36,318 nucleotides of DNA. Origin: Actinomycetota bacterium (lineage in GTDB: Bacteria; Actinomycetota; Rubrobacteria; Rubrobacterales; Rubrobacteraceae). The notes below the pieces were generated by a model. That model was not told the DNA's origin. It saw nothing but the letters and a program-made list of their open reading frames with translations, and ran no database searches. This document shows positions 32,365 to 36,318 of the stretch, piece after piece. The translations under genes were made by a program, and so were the position numbers. The stretch's first letter is position 1. Every line of letters starts with the position of its first letter. The stretch spans positions 1 through 36,318 of the forward strand of contig CADDYV010000036.1 of assembly GCA_902810695.1 (NCBI GenBank), written 5' to 3'.

Positions 32365-33330
32365 GTGGAGTACCGGCATCTGGGAAAGAGCGGGGTACGG
32401 GTCAGCGAGATCTCTTTAGGGAGCTGGCTGACCTACGGCGGCAGCGTCGCCGAGGAGCAGGCGCGGAGGTGCATCCACCGGGCGTACGAGTTGGGGATCA
32501 ACTTCTTCGACACGGCCAACGTATACATGCGAGGGATGGCCGAGGAGATCGTGGGCCGCGCCCTGAGGAGTTTCCGGCGTGACTCGTACTTCCTCGCGAC
32601 CAAGGTCTACTTCCCGATGGGCGAGGGACCGAACGACCGGGGGCTCTCGCGCAAGCACATAATGGAGCAGTGCCACGCCTCCCTGCGGCGGCTCGGGGTG
32701 GACTACGTGGATCTCTACCAGTGCCACCGCTACGACGAGAACACGCCACTAGAGGAGACCTTGAGGGCGTTAGATGATCTCGTGCGGCAGGGGAAGGTTT
32801 TGTACGTGGGGGTCTCGGAGTGGAGTGCGGACCAGATATCTGAGGCCTTGAGACTGGCCGATGAGATGGGTCTTGACAGGATCGTCTCCAACCAGCCGCA
32901 GTACAATATGATCCAGCGCAGGATAGAGTCCGAAGTCATCCCGCTCTGCGAGCGCGAGGGCGTGGGGCAGGTCGTCTTCTCGCCGCTCGCCCAGGGGATC
33001 CTCACCGGGAAATACCGCCCCGGAGAGGCTCCGAAAGAAGGAACCCGCGCCGCCAACCCGGAGCAGAGCGGCTTCATGCAACGGCTCATGAACGAAGAGG
33101 TACTCTCGGCGGTGGACAAGCTGAGGAATGTCGCTTCGGACTCGGGGCTTTCCATGAGTCAGCTCGCGCTGGCGTGGGTCTTGAGGCAGGAGAACGTCAG
33201 CAGCACCATTATCGGCGCTTCGCGCCCCGAGCAGGTCGAGGACAACGCCGGTGCCTCCGGGGTCAAGCTCACGCCGGACGCCGTCCAGGAGATAGACAAC
33301 ATACTCGAAGGTGTAATTCAGCGCCGATGA
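32365..33330 (+). CDS. Aldo/keto reductase
   Basis: Aldo/keto reductases use NADPH to reduce aldehydes or ketones in the cytoplasm. From GTG 32365 the protein has 321 aa, the normal size for the AKR6/YghZ-type branch (Kv-beta-like), starting VEYRHLGKSGVRVSEISLGSW. The catalytic tetrad is complete: D49 and Y54 in FFDTANVY, K80 in LATKVYF, H121 in LYQCHRYDE. The cofactor region includes FSPLAQGILTGKYRPG and STIIGASRPEQVEDN. AAGGAGG stands 4 nt before the start. A longer reading from 32305 lacks a ribosome site. It is divergent from rex and coupled to the following small gene (ATGA overlap). The substrate is unknown; redox control by Rex is plausible but not shown. Confidence 0.93.
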   Translation: MEYRHLGKSGVRVSEISLGSWLTYGGSVAEEQARRCIHRAYELGINFFDTANVYMRGMAEEIVGRALRSFRRDSYFLATKVYFPMGEGPNDRGLSRKHIMEQCHASLRRLGVDYVDLYQCHRYDENTPLEETLRALDDLVRQGKVLYVGVSEWSADQISEALRLADEMGLDRIVSNQPQYNMIQRRIESEVIPLCEREGVGQVVFSPLAQGILTGKYRPGEAPKEGTRAANPEQSGFMQRLMNEEVLSAVDKLRNVASDSGLSMSQLALAWVLRQENVSSTIIGASRPEQVEDNAGASGVKLTPDAVQEIDNILEGVIQRR

Positions 33331-33635
33331 GCGTGGAGCGCGTACGGGTCAAACAGAGGTACGAAGGGCTCTTCGATCAGATCTCGGCGATCCTGTTTCG
33401 CCACGATCCCATGGACATAAGCGGCGAAGATAATACCGACGAATACGAGCCAGAGGTCGGCACCATCTTGCCGCGTCTCGAAAAAGTCTCTTCCGAGGAA
33501 GAGGCTCTTGCGGTTATCCACCAAGAATTCGGTAGATGGTTTGGCGAAGATTTGGCGGGCTCCAAATCCCGCTACAAGGATGCAGCAGCCGAGATCTGGT
33601 CGGCATGGCTGAGCTATAAAGAGGCCCAATCTTGA
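33327..33635 (+). CDS. Hypothetical protein coupled to the aldo/keto reductase (102 aa)
   Basis: The ATG overlaps the stop of the aldo/keto reductase gene (ATGA), so translation is coupled. The protein reads RYEGLFDQISAILFRHDPMDISGEDNTDEYEPEVGTILPRLEKV and then WFGEDLAGSKSRYKDAAAEIWSAW. It is acidic, soluble, mainly alpha-helical by pattern, with no signal peptide and no known catalytic motif. The clean overlap and clear codon use support a real gene. I do not recognise a named family; similar short acidic proteins with DPxxxx...EYDPEVGTI stretches occur in other bacteria, some near secretion-system immunity genes, but that is a memory, not a finding. Confidence 0.75.
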   Translation: MSVERVRVKQRYEGLFDQISAILFRHDPMDISGEDNTDEYEPEVGTILPRLEKVSSEEEALAVIHQEFGRWFGEDLAGSKSRYKDAAAEIWSAWLSYKEAQS

Positions 33636-33732
33636 AGCTGGGAGATAATCTCTAAGCGGGCTCTTACATCATGGCGCGTGCTGGTGTAGCATGTTGCTTG
33701 TGAAACGAGGTAACACAGGGCTTGCTCTGAGA

Positions 33733-33807
33733 TCCCGCGCGGGACGGCTCCCTCGACCGTCCCTGCCCCGACCGTCCAGGTTCTAAGGGCGCGTTCGGGG
33801 CTTTCTT
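33733..33807 (+). ncRNA. Structured intergenic RNA with three hairpins, possible attenuator or leader of the GNAT gene
   Basis: Within the 218-nt gap the plus strand can fold TCCCGCGCGGGA (33733-33744), GGGACGG with CCGTCCC (33741-33747, 33757-33763), and GCCCCGA with TCGGGGC (33765-33771, 33795-33801), the last followed by TTTCTT (33802-33807). The first two share bases, so they exclude each other; a second copy of CCGTCC (33772-33777) gives another partner. Mutually exclusive stems ending in a U-rich run recall an attenuator. The rest of the gap (33636-33732) shows no ORF with a good start. I match it to no known riboswitch. Confidence 0.35.
33765..33807 (+). terminator. Possible intrinsic terminator
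   Basis: GCCCCGA (33765-33771) pairs with TCGGGGC (33795-33801), followed directly by TTTCTT. The 23-nt loop is long for a simple terminator. It could end the aldo/keto reductase operon or act as an attenuator before the GNAT gene. Confidence 0.35.
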
Positions 33808-33853
33808 ATAACCTCAAAACTGTATCCGCAAGAAATACTTATTCGGGGGAAAG

Positions 33854-34756
33854 TTGCTGGCTTTCGCGACAGAACAATCTGGAGACCGTGGCATCCGCAT
33901 CAGGCCGATGAGCGATGTGGACCTCGGGAGCATCCGGGAGCTACGATCGGTCGTGCGCTGGTCAGGGGACCCGAGGGCCTTTGATCTCCTGCGCGGTGTG
34001 AAGAATGCTCGCTGGGCGGTGGCGGAGACGCCGGACGGCTCGCTGGCCGGGATGGTCGGGGCGGTGCCGCTGGGTGAGGTGGGCATTCTCTGCCACCTGG
34101 CCGTCCGCGAGGACTACAGGAGAGCGGGCCTCGGCACCGGGCTCGCCCGCTGGGCAATCGCCTACCTGCGCTCCGCGGGAGTGCGGATAATCCGGCTGTA
34201 CTCCACCCGGCAGGCCGAGGCACTCTATCTGGCTCTGGGTTTCAAGCCCACCGCGCCGCGCACCGTATACCGGTTGGAAAGCTTGTCCCGGAACCTGCGA
34301 GCCAGGGATCGGGAGAGCCGTTACCAGCTCACACCGCTTCTGTTGGGAGATTTGCCGGAGCTCTACGGCTTGGATCACTGGTCATACGGCGGCAATCGGT
34401 CGGCCCTGGTCTTCGCCACGGTCCGGCTGCACCCCGGCGGAGGGCTCGTCGCCCGCGACGAGAGCGGTCTCATAAAAGGGTATCTCATCCGGAGTTCCTC
34501 GGATTGCGCCGAGCGCATCGGCCCCTTCCTGGCCGCAACGCCGGAGGTAGCCCGCGTCCTGCTCGCGCGCTCTCTGCGATCTTGCCGCAACACGCCTATC
34601 GAGGTTATGGTTCCAGGTGGTGGTCCCGCCCACGACTTGCTCGATGAATTCGGTTTCAAGGGGCGCAAGGACCGGCTCGGAATGGAGCTCGGGGCGGCTG
34701 AAAAACGTTCGCCGGGGCTCGACCAGTACGGCACCACTCCTTACCTCGCCACCTGA
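33854..34756 (+). CDS. Two-domain GNAT N-acetyltransferase
   Basis: GNAT enzymes move an acetyl group from acetyl-CoA to an amine. The 300-aa protein has an N-terminal GNAT domain (about residues 14-130) with IRIRPMSDVDLGSIREL, WAVAETPDGSLAGMVGAV and the acetyl-CoA loop VREDYRRAGLGTGLARWA (R-x-x-G-x-G intact), followed by EALYLALGFKP. The C-terminal half (about 150-280), with GYLIRSSSDCAERIGPFLA and VMVPGGGPAHDLLDEFGFKG, matches the YitH/HolE-type acetyltransferase extension. TTG is the start, after GGGGGAAAG. It follows a structured intergenic segment. Substrate unknown. Codon use is like its neighbours. Confidence 0.85.
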   Translation: MLAFATEQSGDRGIRIRPMSDVDLGSIRELRSVVRWSGDPRAFDLLRGVKNARWAVAETPDGSLAGMVGAVPLGEVGILCHLAVREDYRRAGLGTGLARWAIAYLRSAGVRIIRLYSTRQAEALYLALGFKPTAPRTVYRLESLSRNLRARDRESRYQLTPLLLGDLPELYGLDHWSYGGNRSALVFATVRLHPGGGLVARDESGLIKGYLIRSSSDCAERIGPFLAATPEVARVLLARSLRSCRNTPIEVMVPGGGPAHDLLDEFGFKGRKDRLGMELGAAEKRSPGLDQYGTTPYLAT

Positions 34757-34881
34757 GAACCACTCCGAGCATCCGGCGACGATTTCGACTAATATGTTGA
34801 TCCAGCGGCGCCTCTGCCGCGTAGGGGGAATTGATGGCCGAAATGCCTCGGCCTGCAGAAGAGGGAAGGAGGAACCTGAAT

Positions 34882-36318
34882 ATGCCAAAGGTCCTACGCC
34901 GCCAGATGAGCGTTCTGGTGGCCGCACTCATCCTGGCAACCGTTCTCTGCCTGTTGTTCGCCGTGGACAAGAAAGCCGGCGCGGCCTCCGGGGCGAGCTT
35001 CAAGAACTTCGAGCTCGCCGCAACCCCGCCGCAGCCGGTGGGTACGACGTGTCCGGGCTCGGGAAGCGAGTGCACCAACAACGCCGCCGAGCCCGCCATC
35101 CGGGCGGACAGGGCGGGAAACTTCTACGCATCTTCGGAGAACGGTCTTTCGTCGGGTACGCTGGCCTGGAAGTCCTCGGATAACGGGCTGCACTACAAGA
35201 CGCTGCCCTCGCCAAACATCGTCTCGGCGGGCCAGAACAGCACCGGGTTCGCGCCCGGCGGCGGCGACACCGACCTGGCGGTTGCCCCGCAGAAGAACGC
35301 CAGCGGCAACTACAACGTCTACGTCGCGAGCCTCAGCCTCGCCAACGTCACGGTAAGCACCAGCCAGGACGGCGGCCAGACCTTCTCCAAAAACGTGCTG
35401 AGCGCGACCGTTCCTGGAGACGATAGGGAGTGGATCGCCGCAGACGGCTCCAATAAAGTGTGTGTCTCCTACCACGATGTAGCTACCTTCAACATAAACG
35501 TTGACTGCTCCTACGATGCAGGGGCTACCTTCACCCAGCACGCCGTGCCGGGCGCCATAGACGCCAACCACGCCTACCTGATAGATAACAACCAGATCGG
35601 CAACCTCGCCATAGACCCGAGAAACCACAACGTCTATCAGGTCTTCAACGGCATCGCCAACTCGAACGAGGCTGCGAGCGGCGCCGCCGGCCAGACCAAC
35701 TATCACGCGGTGTGGATGGGCGTCTCCACCGACGGTGGAAAGACCTTTACGGACCACCGGGTTTATGTCGGCCCCAAGAAAGAAAGCTACAACCACAACT
35801 TCACCAACGTGAGCGTGGATCGGGCGGGAAACGTCTACGCCGCCTGGAGTAACGACAGAGCCATCTACTACAGCTACTCGACCGATCAGGGCAAGAGCTG
35901 GTCCAATCCCATCAAGATCAACTCCAGCCCGGCGAACACCGCGATCTTCCCGTGGAGTACCGCCGGAAGCGCAGGCAAGGTTGATGTCGTCTACTACGGC
36001 ACGAGCTACCGGGGCGATCCGCAGACGGCGCCTCCCTCGGCAGAGTGGCACGTATACATGGCCCAGATCCAGAACGCCACCAGCGGGAGCAGAACCATCA
36101 CCCAGTATCAGGCGTCACCGGTCAACCACCGCGGCGGCGTCTGCGAAGAAGGCATCTCGTGCTCCGGAAACCGAGATCTCTACGACGACTTCGGGGTGGC
36201 CGCGAGCCCGACCACGGGGCTTGCCTCGATCGTCTACAGCGATGACCAGCCGGGCAACAGCGCCCAGGATGATCATACGAGCGTAGCAACCCAGACATCT
36301 GGTCCGGGCATCTTCTAG
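34882..36318 (+). CDS. Secreted beta-propeller protein with Asp-box (BNR) repeats
   Basis: ATG 34882, after AAGGAGG, gives 478 aa; an ATG at 34834 is in frame but has no good ribosome site. A signal peptide (basic start, hydrophobic stretch about residues 9-27, then KKAGAASGA with cleavage likely after AGA) sends the protein out. At least five Asp-box motifs are visible: SSDNGLHY, SQDGGQTF, SYDAGATF, STDGGKTF and STDQGKSW, spaced as in sialidase-like six- or seven-bladed propellers. Several cysteines may form disulfides (TCPGSGSEC, CEEGISC). The sialidase Arg triad and FRIP motif are not evident, so I call it a propeller of unknown activity, perhaps carbohydrate binding. The gene ends exactly at the last base of the window. 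Confidence 0.8.
   Translation: MPKVLRRQMSVLVAALILATVLCLLFAVDKKAGAASGASFKNFELAATPPQPVGTTCPGSGSECTNNAAEPAIRADRAGNFYASSENGLSSGTLAWKSSDNGLHYKTLPSPNIVSAGQNSTGFAPGGGDTDLAVAPQKNASGNYNVYVASLSLANVTVSTSQDGGQTFSKNVLSATVPGDDREWIAADGSNKVCVSYHDVATFNINVDCSYDAGATFTQHAVPGAIDANHAYLIDNNQIGNLAIDPRNHNVYQVFNGIANSNEAASGAAGQTNYHAVWMGVSTDGGKTFTDHRVYVGPKKESYNHNFTNVSVDRAGNVYAAWSNDRAIYYSYSTDQGKSWSNPIKINSSPANTAIFPWSTAGSAGKVDVVYYGTSYRGDPQTAPPSAEWHVYMAQIQNATSGSRTITQYQASPVNHRGGVCEEGISCSGNRDLYDDFGVAASPTTGLASIVYSDDQPGNSAQDDHTSVATQTSGPGIF

Noticed and set aside
34882-36318. Calling the Asp-box protein a sialidase
   Set aside because: Asp-boxes are structural; the FRIP motif and Arg triad of sialidases are not visible.

Overview
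The window reads as an ordinary chromosomal segment of a moderately high-GC actinomycete. The best guess is Rubrobacter or a close relative (Rubrobacteria, Actinomycetota). Three things point there: the housekeeping order rsmI-tatD-rsmA-ispE-glmU-prs-rplY-pth ... mfd-surA-eno-pyk-divIC-DUF501-tRNA-Leu, the many TTG and GTG starts, and a DUF501/DivIC pair next to enolase. The genus is an inference; I could not run a database search.

Layout. 1-2079: end of a peptide/nickel-type ABC transporter operon (permease tail, then DppD- and DppF-like ATPases). 2156-3660: an S41 (CtpA-like) protein that appears to lack its catalytic lysine, then a 49-residue membrane protein. 3674-4768 (minus): a primary-type sigma factor, divergent from a DUF697 protein and a phospholipase D-type membrane enzyme (4885-6928). 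6952-8511 (minus): a secreted phosphoesterase, divergent from a sulfatase/alkaline-phosphatase-fold hydrolase (8742-10082). 10160-20031: a dense forward run of core genes: recJ, ROK glucokinase, rsmI, tatD, rsmA, ispE, tRNA-Gln, glmU, prs, rplY/ctc and pth. 20032-23315: an accessory insert between pth and mfd, with a GntR regulator, its divergent promoter region, a 49-residue ORF, a GNAT-like protein, an EamA exporter and a thioesterase. 23424-31340: mfd, a SurA/PrsA-type lipoprotein foldase, eno, pyk, divIC/ftsB, DUF501 and a tRNA-Leu(UAA). 31535-36318: Rex repressor (minus), aldo/keto reductase with a coupled 102-residue unknown, a structured intergenic region, a two-domain GNAT, and a secreted Asp-box beta-propeller protein that ends exactly at the window edge.

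How the genes fit together. The core run covers translation quality and ribosome maturation (RsmI, RsmA, L25, Pth, tRNAs), cell-wall and isoprenoid precursors (GlmU, IspE), nucleotide supply (Prs), lower glycolysis (Eno, Pyk, glucokinase) and DNA repair (RecJ, Mfd). Many joints overlap by 4 bp or are separated by only a few bases, as expected for operons. Recognisable promoters carry TATAAT, TACAAT or similar -10 boxes, often with weak -35 boxes. Two genes (mfd and ctpA) have a -10 box only 6 nt before a GTG start and look leaderless.

I saw no CRISPR array, insertion sequence, prophage or toxin-antitoxin module, and nothing that is convincingly a new multi-gene system. The most interesting items are the S41 protein without its catalytic Lys, a PLD with His for Lys in its first HKD motif, a tRNA-Leu(UAA) with a short class-I variable loop, the GntR-controlled insert with repeated operator-like motifs, and a hairpin-rich leader before the 33.85 kb GNAT gene.
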